Origin: Leptofilum sp041987425
Lineage (GTDB): Bacteria; Chloroflexota; Anaerolineae; Promineifilales; Promineifilaceae
Length of the DNA: 19,499 nucleotides
Direction: 5' to 3'
Assembly (NCBI GenBank): GCA_041987425.1
Contig: JBHIWP010000068.1
Coordinates: 1-19,499 of the forward strand
Within the stretch, counting starts at the first letter, position 1; each line of letters begins with the position of its first letter. Shown here in pieces: positions 1-6,272 of the stretch. Made by a program: the position numbers and the translations under genes. Under the pieces are notes generated by a model. The model was not told the origin of the DNA, did not search any database, and saw nothing but the letters and a program-made list of their open reading frames with translations.

Positions 1-684
1 GTTCATCTAAAACCGGGCGAAGACCCGAAGCCGCAGCAAACCCTGCGGACAGATACGCAGCGGATTCCTCCGGACGTTCTCGGCTTTTTCCCTCGTTCGG
101 TTTTGTGGCGTTTTCAACGGCCGTTCAGGAACAACAGCGGCATGCGGTTGGTCAACGCGGCAAAGTTCCGTGCTGCTCGCCTGCGTGATGGCGCAACTTA
201 TCGCCAACCTCATGCGCACTTTCACTTCTTGCTAGACTCACTCGACTGGCGCAAGCCATTTGGCCCTGGCGGGCTCATCCAATACCAGCCATTCGTCCCC
301 AAAGAAGTGGCTGAGGAAGCCTTTACCCAAATTTTGCAGCTTTGCCAGCGCCGCGGGCTGCCCAACTATCTCACCGTGATGAAACGTCACCGCTCCGATC
401 CGTTTTTGCTCACCCACGGGCTAGATGGCTTCTCGCTGGCGATGGACTTCCGCATTACGCAGCACAACCGGGCTCGTATTGTTCGGCTTGCTCAAGAAAT
501 GGATGAGATTGTTCTGCTGGCAAACGGCCGTTTCTATCTGGCCAAAGACAGCACCCTGCGTCCTGCGGTGGCTCATGCGTACCTGGGCGAGGAAACCGTC
601 AACAAATTCCTGTCGCTCAAGCAGCAAGTTGATCCTGAATACCGCTTACAAACGAATCTATGGCGGCGCTTATTTTCGCAATGA
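1..684 (+). CDS. DprE1-like FAD-linked oxidase, 3' part (5' end outside window)
   Basis: The frame is open from base 1 to the TGA at 682-684, so this is the C-terminal ~227 residues of a larger protein. A TTG at 103 lies inside the frame and is not needed as a start. The C-terminal part resembles the cap/C-terminal region of DprE1-type FAD oxidases of the vanillyl-alcohol-oxidase superfamily. It has a GFSLAMDF strand, the block GRFYLAKDS (the lysine matches the conserved KDS lysine of DprE1) and the end DPEYRLQTNLWRRLF. DprE1 oxidises decaprenyl-phosphoryl ribose in cell-wall arabinan synthesis; in phyla without arabinan the substrate is unknown, so only a sugar- or alcohol-oxidising FAD enzyme is claimed. 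The N-terminal FAD-binding half is not in the window. The next gene starts 15 nt downstream, so the two probably form an operon. Confidence 0.75.
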   Translation, partial: VHLKPGEDPKPQQTLRTDTQRIPPDVLGFFPRSVLWRFQRPFRNNSGMRLVNAAKFRAARLRDGATYRQPHAHFHFLLDSLDWRKPFGPGGLIQYQPFVPKEVAEEAFTQILQLCQRRGLPNYLTVMKRHRSDPFLLTHGLDGFSLAMDFRITQHNRARIVRLAQEMDEIVLLANGRFYLAKDSTLRPAVAHAYLGEETVNKFLSLKQQVDPEYRLQTNLWRRLFSQ

Positions 685-699
685 TTTAGGAGACATTTT

Positions 700-2259
700 A
701 TGTCGCGCACTACCATTTCTCTTGTGGCTCTACTAACTCTCTTCCTGCTCTTATTCTGGCTGGCGCCCAACGTTCGGGCCGATGCCACACAGCCCGTTAC
801 CGCAAACAGCTCCGCAGCTTTTCAAGAGGAACCAGTATCTGAGGAAGAAGAGGCTACTTCTCCTGGCGACTCCTTTTTTGATGGCGTGGGCGCTATTTTT
901 GCCACGCTTGGCGTCTACGTTGTAACTATGTTTACAATGGCCATCGGCACAGAAATCATTGTTGATATTTTTAAGGGCATTTTGGGGAAGCCGCTGGGCC
1001 TTAAAAGCCAGCCCAACTCGCGCAAGACGCTGGCCGAGTACCAGGCATTTTTGCCGGGCCAGCTGGAAGATTTAGGCGTCTCGGCCGAAGCGAAGCTCAA
1101 GATAGAAAAGCAAATTGACCAGCTAAACAAGCTGCTGGCCCCCGCCTTCACGGCCGAAACGGTGGTAAACCACATCCGCCAAAAAGAATTTACGGCCGCA
1201 TTAACCGCGCTTGGCCTGGAGAATATTGGTGATGACACCATTAACCAGGTAAAGAACATTACACGGCAAGAGCTGCAAAAGGTTATCGAGCAAATTGATA
1301 CGTCTACATCCCTGGGCAAAGCGGTGCAGGTGGCGCTGGAGCGGGGTGATGTGCAAGAGAAGGCAGATAAAGCCATAGACAGATTGGCAAGAAAGGCAAC
1401 GGCCGTTACGCCTGATCAAATTTACCAGGCCACGGCCACATTGGTCACCGGCGAAATTGCCGAGGGCATCACTGCATGGTCTCGCGCGTACCTCATTAGC
1501 CTGCAAGAGGAAAGCTATGAGGCCGCCAAAACAGCCTACGAAAATCAGCTGCGGCCGCAAATCATCTCCTTTGGCCTGCCGCCAAACGTACAGCAGCAAA
1601 TAACAGAGCAGTTTGAACGCTATTTACAAAATCTCAGCACCTATCATGCCACGGATGTCTATTTGGAGTCCGTCAATCGTTTGCTCTATGAATTGGAGGT
1701 GCAGCGAGATGAAGTGCAAAGCTGGCTCGGTCAGATGTGGCAGCGGCTGGTGAATGGCGTCAAGCGCCTGCTCATTCGCACGCCAGGGATGCAGCACCCC
1801 AAGTTGGCTCCCAAAACCTACAACCCTTGCATACCGAACAGCACGGAAGCTGCGGCCAAACTGCTGGACCTGGAGCGCAAAGAAAAAGAGTTGGAAAACA
1901 AGCGCATCCGTCGCACCCGGTTTATCGCCGTGCTGTTTGGCATCTCTATCGCCTATTTGTTGCAGATTGACTCTGCTGACTTACTGCAAGGGCTGTTTCC
2001 AGAAGGGTCTAACTTTTTAACGCTCACTCTGCTGCCAGACTCATTTGTAGGGTGGGTGCAGTCGTCTTTTGGCTTTGAGCAGGTGTTTAACGTGACGGCT
2101 GGCGTCATTTTGACGGGATTGGCGGCCAGCGCCGGTTCTGGCTTTTGGCACGATCAGCTTTCGCGCCTGCAATCGGTGAAGAAAGGTGTAGACCAGGCTC
2201 AGGCAGCGCTGCAGCCCATCATCATCCAGGCACGCGATGCCGTGAATATTGAACAGTAG
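700..2259 (+). CDS. Unrecognised helical membrane protein (519 aa)
   Basis: I do not recognise this family. The ATG at 700 follows a good ribosome site (AGGAGA, 8 nt upstream). Residues ~5-28 form a hydrophobic signal-peptide-like segment ending NVRADA, followed by an acidic Ser/Glu-rich linker (~40-58) and a membrane helix (~62-90). Residues ~105-400 are largely helical, rich in Gln, Glu and Lys, with no cysteine cluster or nucleotide-binding motif. Two further hydrophobic segments lie at ~407-423 and ~463-483; the second holds a small-residue stretch, LAASAGSGFWHD, before a final amphipathic helix. The layout suggests an envelope protein with a large extramembrane helical domain. It starts 15 nt after the DprE1-like oxidase gene, so a related envelope role is possible but unproven. 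Its last two codons and stop are shared with the repeat at 2251-2364. Confidence 0.8.
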   Translation: MSRTTISLVALLTLFLLLFWLAPNVRADATQPVTANSSAAFQEEPVSEEEEATSPGDSFFDGVGAIFATLGVYVVTMFTMAIGTEIIVDIFKGILGKPLGLKSQPNSRKTLAEYQAFLPGQLEDLGVSAEAKLKIEKQIDQLNKLLAPAFTAETVVNHIRQKEFTAALTALGLENIGDDTINQVKNITRQELQKVIEQIDTSTSLGKAVQVALERGDVQEKADKAIDRLARKATAVTPDQIYQATATLVTGEIAEGITAWSRAYLISLQEESYEAAKTAYENQLRPQIISFGLPPNVQQQITEQFERYLQNLSTYHATDVYLESVNRLLYELEVQRDEVQSWLGQMWQRLVNGVKRLLIRTPGMQHPKLAPKTYNPCIPNSTEAAAKLLDLERKEKELENKRIRRTRFIAVLFGISIAYLLQIDSADLLQGLFPEGSNFLTLTLLPDSFVGWVQSSFGFEQVFNVTAGVILTGLAASAGSGFWHDQLSRLQSVKKGVDQAQAALQPIIIQARDAVNIEQ

Positions 2260-2364
2260 GGCAGTGTCAGTAGGACAGTAGGGCAGTGAACAGTAAGTCA
2301 GGAAAAGAAAAGCACGCTACTGATTACTGATTACTGAATACTGAGCACTGATTACCGATTACTG
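2251..2364. repeat. Inverted CAGT-type short repeat between convergent genes
   Basis: The right half (2316-2364) is seven tandem heptamers on the model ATTACTG: GCTACTG, ATTACTG, ATTACTG, AATACTG, AGCACTG, ATTACCG, ATTACTG. The left half (2254-2301) carries CAGT words at 7-8 nt steps in the opposite orientation. The two halves are separated by the purine-rich GAAAAGAAAAGC, so the whole is a degenerate inverted repeat that can fold back. It reaches into both converging genes: each ends in Glu-Gln-stop, written GAACAGTAG on the plus strand and GAGCAGTAA on the minus strand. Similar degenerate words recur between genes in several environmental phyla (from memory). It may end transcription from both sides, but there is no clean T-tract. 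Confidence 0.75.
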
Positions 2365-2718
2365 CTCCATGACATTATAACGACTAAAGAAATCGTGCTC
2401 GCCAGTGAGGGTAGAAAGGCGCATGTGTAGGGGACGGCCGTCTGCCGATTCGTAAGCCAACGACACCTGATTGCCAATAATCTCGCGCACCATCACCCAA
2501 TATGGGAGCGTCATCTCTTCTTTGGGGCGCATATTGCCGTCTTTAGTTTCCTGGCGACCTGCCAGAAGTTCCTCCAGCCGCACTAAATATTTATCGGCCG
2601 CAGGAATCGTATCCAGAACGACAGCGCGGAAAACAGCACGGATAAAATCCCCATCGGGCAGCTTCCAGACAAATTGCACGGGAAACCCTTCTCCAGGCTT
2701 GTGGTTGGCTTCAGGCAT
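2359..2718 (-). CDS. Small unrecognised protein (119 aa)
   Basis: I do not recognise this protein. It begins MPEANHKPGEGFPVQFVW and has alternating hydrophobic and charged residues suggesting a mixed alpha/beta soluble domain. There is no signal peptide, membrane segment, cysteine pair or nucleotide-binding motif. The ATG at 2718 is not preceded by a purine-rich ribosome site, so the start is less certain than the frame. It lies downstream of the ugpC-type gene on the same strand but is separated from it by a strong terminator (2790-2825) and a second stem-loop (2742-2786). It therefore probably has its own promoter or depends on read-through. An ACGGCCGT site at 2434 lies inside it. Confidence 0.65.
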   Translation of the reverse strand: MPEANHKPGEGFPVQFVWKLPDGDFIRAVFRAVVLDTIPAADKYLVRLEELLAGRQETKDGNMRPKEEMTLPYWVMVREIIGNQVSLAYESADGRPLHMRLSTLTGEHDFFSRYNVMEQ

Positions 2719-2741
2719 ATTAAGAGGAGATTGCTAGAGTG

Positions 2742-2786
2742 ATCGGCCTGAACGCTCATTGTTTTTCAGCAAGAGCGTTTGCCGAT
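2742..2786. other. Stem-loop in the leader of the 119-aa gene
   Basis: ATCGGC (2742-2747) pairs with GCCGAT (2781-2786), and AACGCTC (2751-2757) pairs with GAGCGTT (2773-2779). Together they give 13 base pairs with a small internal loop (CTG opposite T) and a 15-nt apical loop. There is no T-tract after it on either strand, so it is not a standard terminator. On the minus strand it begins 24 nt upstream of the start codon at 2718 and would sit in the leader of that transcript. A role in mRNA stability or translation is possible but unproven. Confidence 0.5.
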
Positions 2787-2789
2787 TAC

Positions 2790-2825
2790 AAAAAAAGCCG
2801 TCTCCACAATAACATGGGAGACGGC
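2790..2825 (-). terminator. Intrinsic terminator of the UgpC-type ATPase gene
   Basis: GCCGTCTCC (2797-2805) and GGAGACGGC (2817-2825) make a perfect 9-bp stem with an 11-nt loop. On the minus strand it is followed directly by seven T residues (complement of A at 2790-2796). It lies 22 nt after the stop of the ABC ATPase gene, as expected for rho-independent termination. The stem overlaps an ACGGCCGT octamer at 2821-2828. Confidence 0.88.
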
Positions 2826-2847
2826 CGTTTCTACGTTACTAAAAAAC

Positions 2848-3948
2848 TTAGCGAATTGCTTCTTCTGTGTTTTTATCAAACACATGCATGTTGCTCATAT
2901 CCATAACCAGATCAATTTTGTTGCCGAATGCCACGCTTTTGCGGGTGTCTACTGTTGCAACCAGGCTGTTACGGCCGGAATTTACAAACAGGTGCTGCTC
3001 ATGGCCTAGCAGTTCTACCACCTCTACGGTGCCTTCTATGGGGGCAGCCGTAATGTTCGGCGGCGCAAATTCTGGGGCATGCACATGCTCAGGCCGCATA
3101 CCAAAGATAACCTCTTTGCCTACGTAGCTGTTATAAGGCCCTTTGCGCTCATCCGGCACGCGGACGCGGAAGTCACCGGTATCAATGAACAAATTCCCCT
3201 CTTCCCCAACCAGCGTGCTGTCGAAGAAGTTCATGCTGGGGCTGCCAATGAAACCAGCCACAAAGACATTTGCCGGGGTGTTGTATAAGTTACGCGGGGA
3301 GTCGATCTGCATCAATTTACCGTCGCTCAGCACGGCAATACGGTCCCCCATGGTCATCGCTTCTACCTGATCGTGGGTCACGTAAATGAAGGTGGTGCCC
3401 AGGCGCTTGTGCAGCTTGCTAATCTCAGCGCGCGCCGTAACCCGCAGCTTGGCATCCAGGTTCGAGAGTGGCTCATCCATAAGAAACACAGATGGCTCGC
3501 GCACAATCGCACGTCCAACCGCCACACGCTGCCGCTGACCACCGGACAATGCTTTAGGCTTGCGATCCAGCAATTGAGCCAGGCCCAAAATTTCGGCGGC
3601 TTCCTTCACGCGACGGTCGATCTCTGCTTTAGGCGTCTTGCGCAGCTTCAAACCAAAGGCCATGTTGTCGTAAACCGACATGTGCGGGTACAAAGCGTAG
3701 CTTTGGAACACCATGGCAATATCGCGATCTTTGGGCGGCACGTCGTTTACAACGCGGTCACCGATGAGAATTTCGCCTTCACTGATTTCCTCTAATCCGG
3801 CCAACATACGCAGGTTGGTCGATTTACCGCAGCCTGACGGACCAACGAAAACAACAAACTCTTTGTCTGCAATTTCCATATTCAAATCGGTTACGACAGT
3901 CACATCGCCATACCGCTTATATACGTGCCGATAACTTACACTTGCCAT
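2848..3948 (-). CDS. ugpC: Sugar ABC transporter ATP-binding subunit, UgpC/MsmK/MalK type
   Basis: This is the cytoplasmic ATPase of a carbohydrate importer and would bind the EAA loops of two permease subunits. All the ABC hallmarks are visible: Walker A GPSGCGKST (36-44), Q-loop Gln82, signature LSGGQ (134-138), Walker B VFLMDE (154-159) and H-loop His192. The C-terminal ~130 residues form the MalK-like beta-rich regulatory domain, including FGMRPEHV. At 366 aa it has the normal family length. Residue 45 is Asn where Thr is usual (STN for STT), an odd but probably tolerated change. The start ATG has AAGGAG 8 nt upstream. No permease or binding-protein genes are nearby, and the gene has its own promoter and terminator. 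That fits a shared ATPase serving several importers, as known for MsmK; the sharing is inferred. Exact sugar unknown. Confidence 0.93.
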   Translation of the reverse strand: MASVSYRHVYKRYGDVTVVTDLNMEIADKEFVVFVGPSGCGKSTNLRMLAGLEEISEGEILIGDRVVNDVPPKDRDIAMVFQSYALYPHMSVYDNMAFGLKLRKTPKAEIDRRVKEAAEILGLAQLLDRKPKALSGGQRQRVAVGRAIVREPSVFLMDEPLSNLDAKLRVTARAEISKLHKRLGTTFIYVTHDQVEAMTMGDRIAVLSDGKLMQIDSPRNLYNTPANVFVAGFIGSPSMNFFDSTLVGEEGNLFIDTGDFRVRVPDERKGPYNSYVGKEVIFGMRPEHVHAPEFAPPNITAAPIEGTVEVVELLGHEQHLFVNSGRNSLVATVDTRKSVAFGNKIDLVMDMSNMHVFDKNTEEAIR

Positions 3949-3982
3949 TTGTATCTCCTTATGTGTGTGTTATGGATACGGT

Positions 3983-4011
3983 AATATAACGGCCGTTCCC
4001 ATCCTGGTCAA
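3983..4011 (-). promoter_or_regulatory. Sigma-70-type promoter of the UgpC-type gene
   Basis: On the minus strand TTGACC (4006-4011) is followed after exactly 17 nt by TATATT (3983-3988), close to consensus for both boxes. Transcription should start near 3976, giving a short leader that includes the AAGGAG ribosome site. An ACGGCCGT octamer (3989-3996) occupies the spacer directly beside the -10 box. Confidence 0.8.
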
Positions 4012-4048
4012 AAAAAATCGCAAAAATGTCTAAATGCGTGGTGTTGAT

Positions 4049-4396
4049 TCAGTTCTCTTCCTTTGCCAATGCCAGAATATCGGCCAGATCGCCGTCTAGT
4101 GCAGCCATCTCCAGAATGCTGGGCGGCAGGTCGGCAGGCAGATAGTTGGCATAGCCATTGATCCAGTTCGCCACCGTCTGGTGGTTTACCAGCAGCAAGC
4201 GACCAATCAGGCGCAAGCTCAAGCCCTCAAGATGCAGCACCAGGGCCTGCTGGCGAACCTCTTCGTCATAGCCCTGGTCTTTTGGCGCGGGCGTATAGCG
4301 GCAGCCGCACTGCTTGCAGCGAAATCGCTGGCTGCCAGCGGGCGTATGCCCGTCTTTAATCTGGCGCGTCATGGCGGAGCATTTAGGGCAATTCAC
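4049..4396 (-). CDS. Zinc-ribbon plus HTH protein, IS1 InsA-like (115 aa)
   Basis: The N-terminus has a four-cysteine zinc ribbon (Cys3, Cys6, Cys27, Cys30, extra Cys32), followed by a helix-turn-helix around residues 44-80 containing GLSLRLIGRLLLVNHQTVANWI-type spacing. This layout matches the InsA-like N-terminal DNA-binding part of IS1-family transposases. The C-terminus ends in an acidic tail (LAKEEN), and no DDE catalytic domain follows in any frame nearby. The start is GTG at 4396 with GAGG 8 nt upstream. It lies 23 nt after the kinase gene on the same strand, so co-transcription is likely. It could be a transposase remnant or a domesticated DNA-binding protein. The clean reading frame, ribosome site and operon position favour the second, but this is inference. 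Confidence 0.75.
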   Translation of the reverse strand: MNCPKCSAMTRQIKDGHTPAGSQRFRCKQCGCRYTPAPKDQGYDEEVRQQALVLHLEGLSLRLIGRLLLVNHQTVANWINGYANYLPADLPPSILEMAALDGDLADILALAKEEN

Positions 4397-4419
4397 GTTA
4401 TTACCTCGTAGGCGCTTTG

Positions 4420-5394
4420 CTAAACAATGGTCAGGATGATAGCTAGAACCAGCAGCAGGAAGGTGATCAGCAAGGCAATCCAGTTAGCCCGCAAAGCGGT
4501 GCCTAGCCCCAGCGGCGGCGGTGCAGGCAACCGGGTGCCCGGCCGGGGCTGCAGGCCAAAAAAGACCTGCCGAAACGCCTCCACGGTAGACGGCCGTTCA
4601 TCCGGGTGCATTTCCATCGCCCACTGAATCGCGTCTGAGACGTGGGGCGATATCTCCGGGTTCAAGCGGCGCGGCGACGGCAGCGCCGCGGGGTTCAAAA
4701 AGCGGGCCTTGGCGTCTGGCGGTGGAAAATCGGTCAGCAAATGGTAAAACGTGGCGCCCAGAGCATAAATGTCAGAGCGGACGTCTGTGTGGCCGCCATC
4801 CCCACCATATTGTTCTAACGGCGTGTAAAGTGCCGTTCCGCGCCCCTGCACCACGGTAATGGTCCGCTCATCATCAGTCGCCATGAGCTTGACCAGGCCA
4901 AAGTCTACGAGCTTAATTCGGTTGTCCAGCGTCAGTTTAATGTTGGCAGGTTTAATATCTCGGTGTAAAACAGGGGGGTCCTGGCGATGAAGGTAGGCCA
5001 AACCATCCATAATTTGCCCGGCCCAGGCCAGAATAGCTTCTTCTGCAAGGGGTCCCTGATTTTCTTGCAGCAGCTGACGCAAGTTTTTACCCGTTACAAA
5101 ATCCATAACCAGGTAGTCACGGCCGTTTTCGCTAAAAAAGTCCGACACTTTGGGCAAGCTAGGATGATCAAGTTGGGCTAAAATACTGGCTTCTTGCAAA
5201 AACTGGCTTTGGGCTTGCTTGCGATATGTCTCGTTGGCGTTGGGATCTGGCTGCACCTCCTTGATAGCGCACAGCCGCCCTGGCAGGCGCAGATCCTCAG
5301 CACGATAGACGCTGCCCATGCCGCCCTGACCCACAATGTTGGTCAGCTTGTAACGTTCACGTAAAATAACACCACTTTCAAGCGTAACAAACAT
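4420..5394 (-). CDS. Membrane-anchored Ser/Thr protein kinase, PknB-like (324 aa)
   Basis: This is a eukaryote-like (Hanks-type) kinase that phosphorylates proteins on Ser or Thr. Visible motifs, numbered from the chosen ATG: glycine loop GQGGMGSVY (22-30), catalytic Lys45 in CAIKEV, HRDIKPAN (144-151, catalytic Asp146), DFG (164-166), the GTALYTPLEQY segment (~186-196, in place of a canonical APE) and Asp208 in SDIYALG. The C-terminus is a proline-rich linker and one transmembrane helix (~300-323) with almost nothing after it, so the kinase is cytoplasmic with no external sensor domain. A TTG at 5430 would add 12 residues but overlaps the -35 box. The ATG at 5394 lies 8 nt after the -10 box and is preferred, giving a leaderless message. 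It diverges from the FHA-wHTH regulator, a likely functional partner. Confidence 0.93.
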   Translation of the reverse strand: MFVTLESGVILRERYKLTNIVGQGGMGSVYRAEDLRLPGRLCAIKEVQPDPNANETYRKQAQSQFLQEASILAQLDHPSLPKVSDFFSENGRDYLVMDFVTGKNLRQLLQENQGPLAEEAILAWAGQIMDGLAYLHRQDPPVLHRDIKPANIKLTLDNRIKLVDFGLVKLMATDDERTITVVQGRGTALYTPLEQYGGDGGHTDVRSDIYALGATFYHLLTDFPPPDAKARFLNPAALPSPRRLNPEISPHVSDAIQWAMEMHPDERPSTVEAFRQVFFGLQPRPGTRLPAPPPLGLGTALRANWIALLITFLLLVLAIILTIV

Positions 5395-5402
5395 AGGTTT
5401 AT

Positions 5403-5430
5403 AGTATACTGGACCTGTTCTGCCAAACAA
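5403..5430 (-). promoter_or_regulatory. Promoter of the Ser/Thr kinase gene, probably leaderless
   Basis: On the minus strand TTGTTT (5425-5430) is followed after 16 nt by TATACT (5403-5408). The ATG at 5394 begins 8 nt after the -10 box, and there is no ribosome-binding sequence between them, so the mRNA should start at or beside the start codon. Confidence 0.6.
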
Positions 5431-5433
5431 CTA

Positions 5434-5454
5434 TTACGTAAGCCGTAAGAACGG
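5434..5454. promoter_or_regulatory. Small palindromes in the kinase/FHA divergent intergenic region (possible operator)
   Basis: Directly behind the kinase -35 box lie the perfect palindrome TTACGTAA (5434-5441) and the inverted arms CCGT and ACGG (5443-5446 and 5451-5454). The word ACGGTTT recurs at 5451 and again near 5478. Such symmetry beside a divergent promoter fits an operator, possibly for the FHA-wHTH protein itself. The sites are short and could be chance. I could not identify a convincing -35/-10 pair for the FHA gene in the remaining 5455-5561. Confidence 0.3.
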
Positions 5455-5561
5455 TTTTAAAAAACTAAGGCGCATCACGGTTTACGTTCAAGAGAGCAAA
5501 ATCTCCTTTAGGTTGCCATTATTTTGAGGGCTTTTTTGTTCTCCACCAAGGGATAATCACC

Positions 5562-6206
5562 ATGAATGAAAAACCGGTATTAGTTGCCCGCGAAGGACAA
5601 TTAACTGGCCAGCGCTGGACCATTGACAGCGATGAATTTTTGATTGGCCGGGGATCCGACTGCCATATTGTCTTGCCTGAACGACAGGTTTCTCGGCACC
5701 ACGTGCGCATTACCCAGGAAAACGGCCGTTACACCCTGCACGATCTGGGCAGCCGAAACGGCACGCACCTGAATGGCAATCAGATTGAAGGGCAAACGGT
5801 TCTACAAGATGGTGATGAAATCTCTATCGCGCTCTGCGTCAAGCTTGTGTTCGTGGGCACAGACGCCACCATCCCCCTGACTTTTGAACCCCCTACACAA
5901 GAGGGCAACCTGCAAATTGACGAAGCCCAGCGCACCGTAGCCATAAACGGCAAAGAGCTAGACCCCCCGCTTTCGCTGGCCCAATTCCGCCTGCTGGAGC
6001 TGCTGTATAACGCCGAGGGTGCTGTATGCAGTCGCGATGAGATCGTAGAGGTTGTCTGGCCAGGCACCGATGGCCTTGGCGTTTCTGAGCAGGCCATTGA
6101 CGCCCTGGTGCGCCGCCTGCGCGACCGCCTGGCGGAGCTGGATGAATACAACTACATTGTTACCGTGCGCGGCCACGGCTTCCGCATAGACAACGAGCCC
6201 CATTAA
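5562..6206 (+). CDS. FHA domain plus OmpR/PhoB-type winged-helix regulator (214 aa)
   Basis: Residues ~5-97 form a forkhead-associated domain, which binds phosphothreonine. Its core is intact: FLIGRGSDCHIVL (Gly29, Arg30), the SRHH block (44-47) and SRNGTHLNG (64-72). Residues ~116-211 form a winged-helix DNA-binding domain of the Trans_reg_C type, ending in the hallmark TVRGHGFRI (201-209). The protein is therefore a transcription factor gated by Thr phosphorylation rather than Asp phosphorylation. Mycobacterial EmbR combines similar parts in the opposite order (DNA-binding domain first, FHA last). AAGGGA lies 9 nt before the ATG. It is divergent from a Ser/Thr kinase gene with 167 nt between the starts, so regulation by that kinase is a strong inference. 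Its stop codon is part of the downstream terminator stem. Confidence 0.92.
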   Translation: MNEKPVLVAREGQLTGQRWTIDSDEFLIGRGSDCHIVLPERQVSRHHVRITQENGRYTLHDLGSRNGTHLNGNQIEGQTVLQDGDEISIALCVKLVFVGTDATIPLTFEPPTQEGNLQIDEAQRTVAINGKELDPPLSLAQFRLLELLYNAEGAVCSRDEIVEVVWPGTDGLGVSEQAIDALVRRLRDRLAELDEYNYIVTVRGHGFRIDNEPH

Positions 6207-6246
6207 TAAAAAGAGGCGCTGTCGACGACAGCGCCTCTTTTTATTA
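6204..6246. terminator. Bidirectional intrinsic terminator
   Basis: A perfect 20-bp inverted repeat (6204-6223 with 6227-6246) has a 3-nt loop GAC. The GC-rich core GAGGCGCTGTC is flanked by A5 on the left and T5 on the right, so it gives a U-tract in both directions. It serves the FHA gene (plus strand, whose TAA stop at 6204-6206 forms the stem base) and the 362-aa gene (minus strand, stop at 6273). Confidence 0.95.
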
Positions 6247-6272
6247 ACCTTTAAACTTTCTTACTTGCTTGT

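Noticed and set aside
915..1376. 153-aa minus-strand frame inside the 519-aa membrane protein gene
   Set aside because: Ser/Cys-rich composition typical of an antisense shadow; the plus-strand gene has a good start and operon context.
2251..2364. CRISPR-like array
   Set aside because: The repeat unit is 7 nt with no spacers; it is a degenerate tandem and inverted repeat.
4049..4396. Complete IS1-type insertion sequence
   Set aside because: No catalytic transposase frame, no terminal inverted repeats and no target duplication seen.
5552..5557. GATAAT as -10 box of the FHA gene
   Set aside because: Only 4 nt from the ATG and no -35 at the proper distance.
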